A stretch of DNA of 64,000 bases. Source: Apostichopus japonicus. Lineage: Eukaryota; Echinodermata; Holothuroidea; Aspidochirotida; Stichopodidae. The stretch spans positions 14,423,264 to 14,487,263 of the forward strand of contig NC_092583.1 in assembly GCF_037975245.1 (NCBI RefSeq). Reading direction: 5' to 3'. Made by a program: the position numbers and the translations under genes. The notes under the pieces are model-generated. The model was not told the DNA's origin and searched no databases. It saw only the letters and a program-made list of their open reading frames with translations. Shown in pieces: positions 20,101 to 31,400 of this stretch. Every line of letters begins with the position of its first letter. Positions within the stretch are counted from its first letter, which is position 1.

Positions 20101-20329
20101 AAATGGTGTTTGACTACATGTATCTCCCGGAAGTAACTTACGGTCAGCATTGTGCAGACATTACACATATCCTAGTGTTACGTCCTAACACTAGCTTCAA
20201 AATATAATTTCGTTCAGTGTATACGCCCCACACTTGCTACCTGCAACGACTACCTCACTATCAGAAACTTGTTGATAACTCTTACCCTGTTCCAGGATCT
20301 ACAACACATGCGGGCATCCGACTCGCCAT
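11196..20329 (-). CDS. ACTR3: Actin-related protein 3 (ARP3), complete, twelve coding exons
   Basis: Coding exons on the minus strand are 20329-20286, 19461-19406, 18851-18727, 18222-18112, 17291-17196, 15945-15838, 15443-15300, 15077-14904, 14649-14557, 13936-13811, 11829-11746 and 11291-11196 (TAG). Joined, they give 418 codons plus stop, the same length as human ARP3. ARP3 is a nucleotide-binding subunit of the Arp2/3 complex, which nucleates branched actin in the cytoplasm. Diagnostic segments are the N-terminal [19 protein letters not shown] phosphate loop, the ARP3-specific [19 protein letters not shown] insert, [38 protein letters not shown] (phosphate loop 2), [29 protein letters not shown] and C-terminal [10 protein letters not shown]. 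Exon 7 uses a weak donor, GTTCGT. No key residue is missing. It is divergent from HD-PTP; the largest introns carry a 48-bp minisatellite (intron 5), and two nested repeats (intron 10). Confidence 0.97.
12492..13711 (+). mobile_element. Interspersed repeat family X, copy A, split by a hAT-like insertion
   Basis: The segments 12492-13166 and 13611-13711 together match copy B at 54655-55263 plus 55819-55900 at high similarity, from a CAGG.GCGTAT.CAGGATTTTC start to a shared TTTGCTTTACAAATTCGAA end. It carries no coding capacity that I can see and no clear target duplication, so its class is open (probably a non-autonomous transposon). It sits in ARP3 intron 10. Orientation is arbitrary. Confidence 0.8.
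13167..13610. mobile_element. hAT-like non-autonomous element, 444 bp, inserted in repeat X copy A
   Basis: The ends are CATAGGCGTAGG and CCTACGCCTTCA (inverted GGCGTAGG core). It is flanked by a perfect 8-bp direct repeat ACTACACA at 13159-13166 and 13611-13618. The matching stretch of repeat X copy B (around 55235-55250) has the uninterrupted site, which confirms an insertion. Inside are a long C/G run and a GCGCGC palindrome near 13525. The 8-bp duplication is the signature of hAT transposases; no transposase is encoded, so it would need to move in trans. Confidence 0.88.
16420..16965. repeat. 48-bp minisatellite with internal inverted repeat, ARP3 intron 5
   Basis: About eleven units of roughly 48 bp are present. 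The consensus contains ATTGGTG, a 7-bp spacer, and CACCAAT, a perfect 7-bp inverted repeat, followed by CCTACACATCTCTCCTA. A few units vary in the arms (for example CACGGAT or CACCGAT). It lies entirely within the intron between exons 5 and 6. Confidence 0.93.
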
Positions 20330-21360
20330 TTTTATGCACACTTGGTAGATCTAGCAGGTTATCTTGGACCTAAAATGCAATAGTTGTCATGAAGAACTTG
20401 GCTTTCCTGATCACTCGCGGAAGTGGCTGTAACTCATCTATAGAGATTCTTCTACGAGAGCCGACAGTTTTTTCGAGAGGGCGTCGTTCCAAATGATCAA
20501 AATCCGAGATCCTGTCTTAGCAGCACTGCAGTACTGAGCTGACGAAAGAACATGAGAGACATTTCCGCTTGAAGAAGGTAGATTAGAAATTATTGAGGTT
20601 GGGAGGGTGAATATAGCGTGCGCACACATAAAGGTGTGGGGGGGGGGGTGACAAATTTCCCCCGACTGTTGTAGGTATGGGCTTTGCGGAATGACCAGAT
20701 GCGAATCAAGTCTTTGATAACTGGAGGGGGTTCTGCACTAGCTAGGGTCACTGAAGCGGATTCCCTTGACGGTTGGTCTGGTGATCCTCTCTCAGAAAAA
20801 ATATCTGCATATGATGCATAAATTGATATCTATATAAGTAGCTCTAAACGCAAGGATGTGCCAATGAATAATTTGTGTGAGGTTGAAAGGGGGGGGGGGG
20901 AGTGGGGGGGGGTACCATTGTAGTGGTCTAATTCTTCCAGACTGAATGCAAAATATCATCCGACTGATGGTAGGGGCATGACTTGCCCCTAACTCGGGGT
21001 ACGCCACTGGGGAATTAAGGCCGTACAAATTCACATTTGGCATGTTTTACAGCAAGTGTGATCACTTATTTGTATAACATGTCTACAGTCATGATTCACC
21101 CGCAACTTTCACTTTGACCACTTTTCATGATTGTGCTCATTTTCTTTAATTACTCTAGTTATGTTTAACTTAGCTCTTATAAATGATGGATACCACATCT
21201 AATGAGCAAAATTTGCCAAATTGAACAACATAGCTGTAATATATAGTCTACTGATAAATTAGAAAGAAGCATTAAACAGTAAGAAATTCACAAAAAAAAA
21301 AAAAAAATGTCACCACCGCCTTGACTGACACTGCAAAAATAAATATCATGGTAATCATAC

Positions 21361-21425
21361 ATACATATATACACCCTTACATACACACACACACACATAC
21401 ATACACGCGAACACACATACACGCA
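21361..21425. repeat. (CA/TA)-rich microsatellite
   Basis: Alternating purine-pyrimidine ACATACATAT and ACACACAC tracts run together, with ACGCG interruptions. It directly precedes the LINE fragment. Confidence 0.7.
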
Positions 21426-21481
21426 TACGCGTAATTCGGGCCTCGAACTTGCAAGTTGTAGTTAAGCAACATACGCAGTGG

Positions 21482-21862
21482 GTTAGGCCTCATCTGGAGT
21501 ATGCTGTGTAGGCTTGGAACCCATTATTTGCTACGGATAAGGTAGTACTCGAGGAATTCCAGAGGAGGGCTACTAGGATGATTAGTTCCTTACCATAGGC
21601 GGTTACAGCTGCTGAATCTCATCACACTGGAGCTTAGGGGGTTACGTGGTGACTTGATTCAGGTTTTCATGATTATGTATGGTTTTGACAATTTATCCTT
21701 CACTGACTTTTTCATGGTTGCTAATAGTAGTTGTAACAGAGGTCATTATTAAAACTCCAGAAGTTACTAAGTAGGATTAATATTCGGCATAACTTTTCTC
21801 TAATTGGGTTGTGAATGAGTGAATGGGTTTAAGAATGCTTTGAAAAAGCACTTGAAACATTG
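21482..21862 (+). pseudogene. Decayed non-LTR retrotransposon (LINE) reverse-transcriptase C-terminal fragment
   Basis: Translation across frames gives VRPHLEYAV, then a stop codon at the usual Gln, then AWNP, KVVLEEFQRRATRMISSLP, LRGDLIQVF, MYGFDN and, at the 3' end, FKNALKKHLKHCNR. These are the conserved tail motifs of Jockey/CR1-type reverse transcriptases (VRPhLEYa.qaWnP, lE.vQRRaTkmI, RLRGDLIevFKi). Stops and frameshifts show that it is dead. It is a 5'-truncated copy, as is normal for LINEs. Confidence 0.78.
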
Positions 21863-22405
21863 TAATCGGGTCTGACTTTTGTGTCTTCAGTTAGTGTTTT
21901 CCCTCTCCCATAGGGTCTTTGATGGGGACTTGATTGTCTCTACTGATCCTTTCTCTCTGCTAAACAAAACTAAACTAAAACTAAGCCCTGATATAGTTAT
22001 CTTTTGTATCGTCATACTATGTGGTGTATGGTCAGTAGCAGTTCCCTGATGTAACTACGAAGACATTTCTGTGCATCGTATTTCACATATTTATCATATT
22101 CATGTATGTTTGAAGTACTTCCGTAAATTCGATACAGTCACACTTCATTATTATCAATGACGTAATGTTTTGAGATGGCGCTACAACTGTTCAATGAACA
22201 TGGGTGCCATAACGTACACAGTCCTTGTTCTAAGCTTCTGCATACACCTACCTACTTGATCATATCAGCCACTGTGTGTGCGACGATGTACAGTAATTGT
22301 AAAGGCTAATGGAGTTTTAGCCTATTTCTATACACCGAATACGAGAGAATCGTTCCCACAGAAAATGTACTAAATCGAAAAAAATACCAAGAAAACACAA
22401 CCAGT

Positions 22406-25400
22406 ATGGAAGCAGTACCAAGAATGTTCATGCTCAGTCTTGAGCTGAAGGATACAGCAGACCGGGCAGATTTTGGTCCAGAAATTAAGAGAGTGAGACG
22501 CAACAGATTAAGGCATACATGAGTTAGTCTAACTAAAGCTAGGCTCCCTAGGAAAAAGAGTAACGTTACCTCTAGTCTAAGTGAGGCTACAATACGCCTG
22601 GATTGGTCTGTGTCTGTATTGGCATGGAACCTCCTACAACTGGAGCAGGGTAAACTAAACTGGCCTTAGTTATAGGCTACAGTTTTACACCCAGCGGTAG
22701 GCCTAAGTTAGCATAATGAGCAGGCTAGGACTACATTAGCCTAGGCCCAAACTAAAGACTGTTGCTGTAGGCCTAGACCAATGGCCTTACACCAGCACTC
22801 CACACAGTTTTTGTTTTGTTACTATATCAAAACTTAATGGAAATTCAAGAAGCTGACCGAATAATAGGAAACTAGCCCTATAGTACTACTACAATGGTGA
22901 CTTCGAAGTTCGGACACTTAAGACTTAAAACACCCCAAAACTAAATCTTCTGGTATAAATCATTTGAAAATATACTTCATATGGTGGGAGAATTTTGTTA
23001 TAGTACGATACACGGCCAAACTTTCTTTCCTGCAAACTGTTTTCACGTTGTTTTCCAAGAAGATTCTTCGTGATTGTGGAACTGGTATTTCTTTGCTAGA
23101 GTATTGCGAAGTTCGGACACGCAACCCACAGTGTGGCGCTGGTGATAAAATTGGTGGCGCAGTTGCTCTTTCAGTAATTATAAGAGACTTCATAGATCTT
23201 CGTCATTTTATTGACAAATATGTAAGTAATTTCTTGCACACGGGTCATTTTGGAGAGAAAATAACTGTAGCTTCGTACTTTTTGGTGAAATTTGACTCTT
23301 CCTGTAGATTTTCATGGTGAAATCGTGTATTTCTTAGGGTGTCCGAACTTTCGCAGTATGCCGAACTTCGCAATACTGACTATACTAGTAGCAGGGGTGT
23401 GGGGAGTGAGTTTCCATCCCAGTTTATTTCCTGTTATTCCTTGTTAAGCTTAAGATTGTTCAAACCTGAAACTCACATATCATTAACCTTTCTTGGTAAC
23501 ACATTGCCAGTCAAGTTGTCACTGTCAGCCAGCTAGTCTTATGTATGTCGGTTAATCTCTCATGGACACACATTTAAATGGATAATCTGTAGTAAGGGTG
23601 TATCAAAACAATAACTTAAAGGGTGTGAAGACTCGCACACAAAGAAACGTCTCATGCTGGTAATCTGACCTAGTTTCGACTGCGGTGAAACAGAAGTGTT
23701 ACACCACCATCAATCCCAGAAAATACACACACAGCTCGCTACCGTAGGTAGTTAGATATAGTGTACAGTCACTACATGCAGCTACGGTCAATACCCATAA
23801 CACAGTGTACATAGCAGCGATGGACATCTCAGGTCCAGATAAAAGATAACAAGGTATCATGTTTCATTACTGTCTGCATTTTGTAGCGATAAGAAAAATA
23901 CTTCACTTGCAAGCAACGGAAAATTAACTTTTTCACAGGGCGGCACACGGTTTGGGGGGAGTCTTCAATGCCTTTAAACCAGTGGCGTAGGAAGGTACTT
24001 TTGAGTGGGGGGGCTGAAGACTGATGGCCGGCCTGAGGGAGGGGTCTAAGGGGAGGGGGTGTCCCCCTCCCCTTTGGATTTTTTTTGCATTTCCAGGTGG
24101 CCTCAGATGCAATTTGGTGCAATATAGCACACTTCAACACCCACTCCATTTTGTAAATAATTTTGCATTTTCACCTGGCCTTAGATGCAATTTGGTGCTC
24201 CAAATGAGATTTTTTCTCATTTGGAAATGAAAAAGGGGTTTTCTGACTTGCGAAGCGGGGGGGCGGAATGATACTTCCGCCCACCATATTTTTCACTGGG
24301 GGCTGGGGGCCCCCCCCAGCCCCCCGGTCCCTACGCCCTTGCTTTAAACCACAATACCAACAGGTGCATTGATATCATAAGCAATTGTTAATCCATTAAT
24401 ACAAAATGCGGTATACTAGTCTCTCAAGATTATTGCATCAGTTAATGGCTTGGGTTGTCTTTGATGTTTCAGTCAGACTATAAGTAAAACAATGGTTCAA
24501 GGATATTACTTTCTGTATTAATGTTTCAACCATTCACTTGGAACAAATGCTCTGTAAACGGATGTAACAGCTTCTTTACTACAAAAAGAGAATGTTAATC
24601 TTGCATGTCCATCTTTACTTTATATATTCCTTACAATAAACATGCAGTATCTTCCTTACCTAATCAGAAACTGGAAGTTCCTGCCATAGAAAAAGGTGCT
24701 TTATGCCCTTGGCAGTTGTAACCGTGTTCACCCGTGTAGTTATTCATCTCCAAGCAATGTTTTTTCTCATCTTTATTTATTGACTCTGTCTTTTATCCCT
24801 TGTTAAGTAGCAAAGCAGCATTTTAAGTAGGTTTTGATGCTGATTAATTTGTAGTTGTAGCCTCAGTGATTTAATACAATGCTAGTCAACAAAGAATCGA
24901 CCCCAGCGTAGATTTTCCAATACTCTGCCAGTTTTATCTTTATTTTGTGGTTAATTCTCTTTGTGTTAGGTGTATAATTTAAGTCTTTTATCTTAATTTC
25001 AGTACATCAATCAAAATTACATGGAAGATGGAGAGAAGTACAATGAAGAGATCAGACAAATAGAGCAATTTAGAACTGTAAGTAATTTGGTTCTCATTCT
25101 TCAGAATTCATGGTTTAAAAAACTAGTCCAAAGGTTTTTCATATTAAGGATAACCCCCAACCCCCATATATAGATAACCCCCAAAATACAAACAAACACT
25201 TCACCAACCGTTGGAAGTAACCTAGGCCTATACCCCATTGTGTGGTAGCATGTAGTAGATTTATGTAAGATTTGCATATTCAGAGAACAGTTTATAGTAT
25301 TTGCACGTTGAGCAACTTTGAGGTCTGAAACGGTTGATAGAATCATAAACTACTGAGAAAACAGCAATTTGGTGTACAAACACACTATGCATCATTTTTG

Positions 25401-28400
25401 CATAGCAATTGATAAGGTTCTGCCAGGTATGTTGTTACTATAGTAATCATAATTATACATGCATCACTTTGTATGCAATTGTTTGTACATTGTTAAGGCC
25501 TACATGTTTTATAGTACATTTGGTAAAGACAGGGCTGTATGCAGACCTTTGCAACCAGTGGAGGTCATATAATTGCATAATGTCAGAAGAACCTGTCATT
25601 ATGTCATATAGGTACTGATGTCGTTTAATTACATGTGTTCACAGTTCTATGTAGCTTTTAATAACATCATGTAAGTGTTGCAATCAGTGTTAATTATTTT
25701 TTCACTTATTCTTTTTAACATACTGTATCTAATATTGTGTTCTGTATAACAAATCAATGTTGCAAGTTATTGCTGTACAATTCTCATATATTTAACATTT
25801 CATCCCTGTCCTAGTATTATATTTACTGTATCTCTTTAATAGAGTCTATATACGATGTGTAAATCAAATTTGGAAATGCCTCTAATAAAACGTCTCTTCA
25901 ACAGAATGCTATGAATGCTAGCAGGGATTTTAATGGTATCAGCACCTTGAAGAAATATTACGGCCAGCTACATAACCTTGCGAGCAGATTCCCCATGGAG
26001 GAAGGTGGAGAGGCTGCTATTTATTTTTCATGGTTAGTTAGTTTTCATGACGACTATCAAAAGAATAAAGCAACCATTAATGCTCTGTTGCAAATGAGTT
26101 GCCTTTTGTTTTTGATTGCTATTTTTGGCCATATAACTCTGAAAGTTTAGAGTTATATAGAATATGCTGTTATTAATTGTAATTTCATCAGTACGATAAA
26201 GAAATGTTTTAAAAATGTCTCTTGAAGTCTTGATTGATCTGTATTAAACTTTGGAGGCTGATGTACCCTGCCTACCTCCTGGCACACGATGTTGTATAGT
26301 ATCAGGTCATCCATTTTGTGCATTTCCAGACTTTTTTAGGGATTGATGCATTGATGTAGTCTATAAGACTGGAGTTGACCTTCTGCATATTGATATATTT
26401 TGATGTGATTTTATTCATGCTACCCTTTGCAAAGGATTGACACATTTGATGAAGAACCGTTCACCCACGCTGACATCCGGTTTGAACAAGCCTGCATCCT
26501 GTACAACCTCGGAGCTCTCCACGCAGTCCTTGGAGCCAGAGAGAACAGAACCTCGGAGGAAGAGATGAAAGTTGCATGCACCCATTTCCAATGTGCAGCT
26601 GGTATCTTCACTTACCTCAAAGAAAACTTTCAATCCGATACAAGTCCCGATATATCTTTTGAACTCATGGCTATCTACATACAAACAATGTTGGTAAGTC
26701 TCATGGTAGAGTTTGAAAATAGAATTAATGTTTTTACTAATAAGGGCAAAAAAAGATGGAAGAGTATATATGCATTAACAAAGGTTTAAGCTTCTGCAGT
26801 TGTTTATTTTTTTGTCAACATGACAACATTTTGGATTATTTAATTTATATTTATGCCTCTATTTTCAGTGTCATCAAGTTATTAATAATATGCAGGACTG
26901 AATGAAAATGTTTTTTTCTCATATAAACAGCTGTGAAAATTGTCACAGAATTGTTTTAATATTTCACGAATGCTCGCAAACAAATCTCCTTCCGCAGGGT
27001 CAAGCTCAGGAATGCCTGCTTGAAAAATCCATGCAGGATAATCGTAAGAGTTCTCTGGTAGCGAGAATCAGCACCCAGGTGATGGATTATTACCAGCAGG
27101 CATTGAGAGGACTGGAGGACATCAATATCACCAGTCTGCTCGGCTCCAGAAGAACTAAACTCTGGAAGAGAACACTGACCGTTAAGATGCTTCATTTTTC
27201 AAGCATTTCTTACGTAAGTAGAGTGCAATTTTAAAGATACATTTTGTGATCTTTGTAAGTTGCAAATCTGGCGATAGCATCGTCAACTGTTAACAAAAGA
27301 TCAAGGCAACTGAAAAACATGGCATATTACTTCAATCCACCAAAATCACACACTGCACGATGATAATTAAGCCCAAAAAAATCAGAGGCTTGGAATTTAT
27401 CAAATTGAACGTTAGAAGAAAGGGATGTTTCTGGTGGCTGCAGTCGATGTTCTTTACAAAAAAATGTTGGAAATTTTCTGTAGCTTTGAGGTCATAGCCA
27501 CATCCTCATACCATTTTTTTTTATGGTTAAGATATAAAGTTTTCAAATTTGGTGAAATTTTGGTTTTTGCATCTGGCAACAATGGATTGAATGATGCCAC
27601 CACGACATTTCAGCAGATAAATTTTGGCAGAATTGAGAAATTTAAAGGTAAATAAATAGCCAATAAATAGTGAATTGGTCGTGGCATGTATATCCAGTTA
27701 TATGTGCATATTGAATCATGACTTGTTCAATGTCACAACCCATTACAAACTATAAATGTCAAGTGACGCTTTTTGTCAAATTATATATTTAACTCGTTGC
27801 TTGTGAAACTTTTTGGAAAGATCTACCAAAGAGGTTAAGTTTCAGACTTTTTGAGGAAAAAGCAGTTGATGGAACAGTGTGTGGAAATTCTTCTAAATTG
27901 TATTGTTTAAGATAACCTCAAAAGGAGACATTATTTGGTAAGATTACTTTGTATGAAGTAGAAATTGAAAAGAAGTATCCCATGTAAAATTGACAGGAAT
28001 GTATTAAATATTTATACTTCGCTAAATCACTTGAACTTTGACCTCTTACAGTTGTACATGAGTAACCAATCAGAGGAACAGCAGAAGTTTGGTGAACGAG
28101 TAGCATACCTCCAAGAGGCAACAAACAAACACAACGAAGCCATGAAAATGTCCAAGGTAAACAGCTGATCATATGATTTCAAAAAAATGAGTGAAATGAA
28201 ATTTTGAAACAGTGCACAGAGAAATTATTCAAGAGGCTTGAATCAGAATAAATGACCTGCTGGAAGCAAGCAGCAACTGAAGCCTGGATAAGTCAGTTAC
28301 AAGAAAATAGGAATAGTTACAAGAAAATATGAATCATGTTAACATCAATGATTGTGTCTGGATAAGGACAGCTGCAGTGTTATATCAAGTCAAGACGTGA

Positions 28401-31400
28401 GTCGCCAAAGTTTATATGACAGGAACTTGAACAAATCTGTGAAGATCTTAAGGTCACTTTCCCAGAGATCCATCCTTACCCATACCCTGGGCCCCCATAC
28501 TTGACCCTGGGTCCTTTGGCTGTGCCCCCCCTGTCCCTCCCATTAAATCATCAGGCCCATTCATAGCTGACAGCTTGAATCAAAATATCGTAGCTGCAAT
28601 AGTTAACAAGCCTAAACTACTTTGCAAAAGAAGCAGGGCTGAAGTAGCTATTTGGTCTCATAAGTAGAGCTTGTTGGACAAGAGTTTTATAGACTTCAAA
28701 ATTTCTCCAGCAACTTGATTGAATCTGGTGAAATGTGGCATATGATTACTAAAGGCAATAAGCTGCTCTAAGTATGCATTGTGTATTCTTCCATTGCACA
28801 GGGTCAACATGAGTCAGTTTTAGAAGCCTTGAATTTCGCTAAAGATGTCATCATCGGGAAATTTCAATCAGCAAAGAAGGATAACGACTTTGTCTATCAC
28901 GAAAAGGTGCCAGATGTGGACAGTTTACCCGAAATCAAAGGTAAAATTTAATTTATAGAATGGAATAAACCCGCTTTATGGAAGATGTGTCTACCATGGA
29001 TATTGAAAGGACTGATGTATGAATTGAAGGATTTTGCAAAAGTTAAGAAAATGCCAGCATACAATATGATGTGAACACCTGGTTCTTCTTCAGCATTCTA
29101 TCAACCCCTGATTAACTGTGCTGTACACAAGATAGAACTCTCCAGTGGCCCAAATCCCTGGCCAACTGGGGCCATGGACACTGATGAATGGTTTAGTAGG
29201 CTAAAAATGCTGGCCCACTAGTCTGTGGACACAGATGCACTGCTGGTTGGGCCTACCAATGAAGATTATCTTTGGTTAGGGGAGAAACAGAGTCTGAATT
29301 AGCCCTAACTGCTGCAATCCTTCTTAACCTTTTCATTTTAGCATCAGGAATGTATTCGAGAATGTATTCGAGAAAGTTTTTTGCTTGGTAGTGTAAAGAA
29401 GAGAAATAAACTGTTGTGTTTAGACCACAAGGAAATGAAAGAGACAAATAAATACTGGATCTCCATACCTTCCTTTCTGACTCACAACATGAAAATCACT
29501 GAATGACTGAAAGATATTCACTGAATTCTGACTCTCAAAATGTATTTATATATATATTGTTATTTGATGCTTCGGACAGAGAAACCATCTTCTTCCATAA
29601 GTAGGTGTTAACTTGATTGCTGTTGTATTTCCCTTTAAGTCCTTTCACTGCACCAACTGATATCTTCTGGCCTTCCTTTCTTTCAGGTGCTTCTTTGGTC
29701 AAAGCTCTCGTCTTTCAACCGTACGATGAGAGTGTCGCAGGACCCGATGTGTTTCGCAAACTCGTCCCTATGGAGGCTCACGAAGCTTCATCTATGTACA
29801 GCGAGGAAAAAGCCAAATTGCTGCGAAAAGTCGCCGGGGAGATTGAAGAGAAGGATGGTGAATTGGAGTGAGTAAATGGATATCCAATGAATATTCAGAC
29901 ATTTACAAGCTTCCAAAATGATTATATTTCTACAAATTATCTTAAATAATAAGGTCAGCAATATTTGTGATGATATAAATCAAACTTGTAAGTGTTTCTT
30001 TTATTGCAATTATAGGTTCGGAAAAATAAATTCAATTCTTTTAAGTACCGAAGGGTTTTAATTCACAGCAGATCTGAGTTACCAAACTAAATCAGGTGTA
30101 AGACTGGATCTGTTTCTAAATTATTTTGAGGTTTCTGGTCCATTGAAGGTAACCTGCATTGGGCTAAAGCTTATCCTTTAGACAAATTTGAGAAAATATC
30201 TCCTATGAAGAGTAAACTTACTTGCCTAGTACAACAATCCATTGGCAGTAAAGGTTCTAAAAGTAATAAACTTTTGGTGTTTTGATTTCCATCAGGACCA
30301 TTCTAGTGGCAAACTGACAAAGTTGCAAAAATGCAAAACAAGAAGAACAAATTGCCAGGTTACTTTGTAAAGTGAGCGTATGGATGGCACTGAACTGTCG
30401 AATAGATGCTGGCTGGCTTTAAGTTATTGTTGTTGCTAGATTGAAGCTAGAATCGTGAGACTTCATGTAGAAAAGACAAAAGCTACACTGTATTATCAGA
30501 AAGTGGGGATGGTCATCGCGTCCATGGATATATACGGATATGTGTCCGTAGGAATGGTGTACATTTCTGTGTCATCGGTTACATTTACATTGTGAGTAAA
30601 GAATAACAGTGAGGGTGTTCATTAGATGCTTTGTATTTACTTTATGTGGACATGTAACAATGAAACCATTGTTACAATGAAACCATTGTTCACAGTAAAG
30701 TTAGTAAACACCCAGTGATATGTAATAACAGTGAGGGTACTAGATACGTTTAGTCCTGTGGATTTTTTTGTGCCCAGTATCAGCCCTGTATCTGCAACAT
30801 TTCATCTTGTTTCTTAATTATTCAGGCAGTACATGAGCGCTTTACAAGTGGAACAGCTGAAACTAGGAGATGAAGAACCAGAGAGATTACCGCAAATATT
30901 ACTAGAGGTTTGTGCTGCAATCAGCGTCAAAGAGGAACCAATAAAGACATTAGTCACTTCTATGCAAGGTGAATTAATTTCTTTGTCACTTTCTTTCCAC
31001 TGTTTAAAATAACCATGTGTAAAAGTAAGTTGGGCTGACGTTTAGATCCTAGCAGGATCCTCTTCAGAGGCTAAATGAAAAGTAAAAGTAACAGAAGGGA
31101 CAAAAACATGCACAAAATACAGACAGGTTAATGAGCATGGTGAACACAATGAGATAGATGTAAGGGGATTAGTAAACAAGGAATGGAGAGAAGAAAGCAA
31201 CAGGGGAAGAGGAGATGTAGGAGATAAACAGTGGAGGGACAAAGAGAGGATTAAGGGAATGGGGTAGGGAAAAATAATCAGGGTCAATGTTTTACTTGAC
31301 TCACCCTATCAGCAAATACCAAGACGTTTAGCCTACCGTATTTATCCCTTCAATGAATATATCGGCACTCAGCAAGAAAAGTTATTACTGAAGTTGTTAC

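Larger units (their letters stand above)
20330..22405. promoter_or_regulatory. Divergent spacer between ARP3 and HD-PTP start codons
   Basis: About 2.1 kb between opposed start codons, so both promoters and 5' UTRs should lie here or in unseen upstream exons. I see no TATA box near either ATG. The spacer holds G-rich runs (20638-20650, 20890-20912), a solo transposon end GGGGTACGCCACTG at about 20997-21010 with no partner, a CA-rich microsatellite (21361-21425) and a decayed LINE fragment (listed separately). Confidence 0.45.

Noticed and set aside
31020-31280. Penelope-type element with hammerhead ribozyme
   Set aside because: The edge sequence is reminiscent, but no CUGAUGA core or paired GAAA was found.
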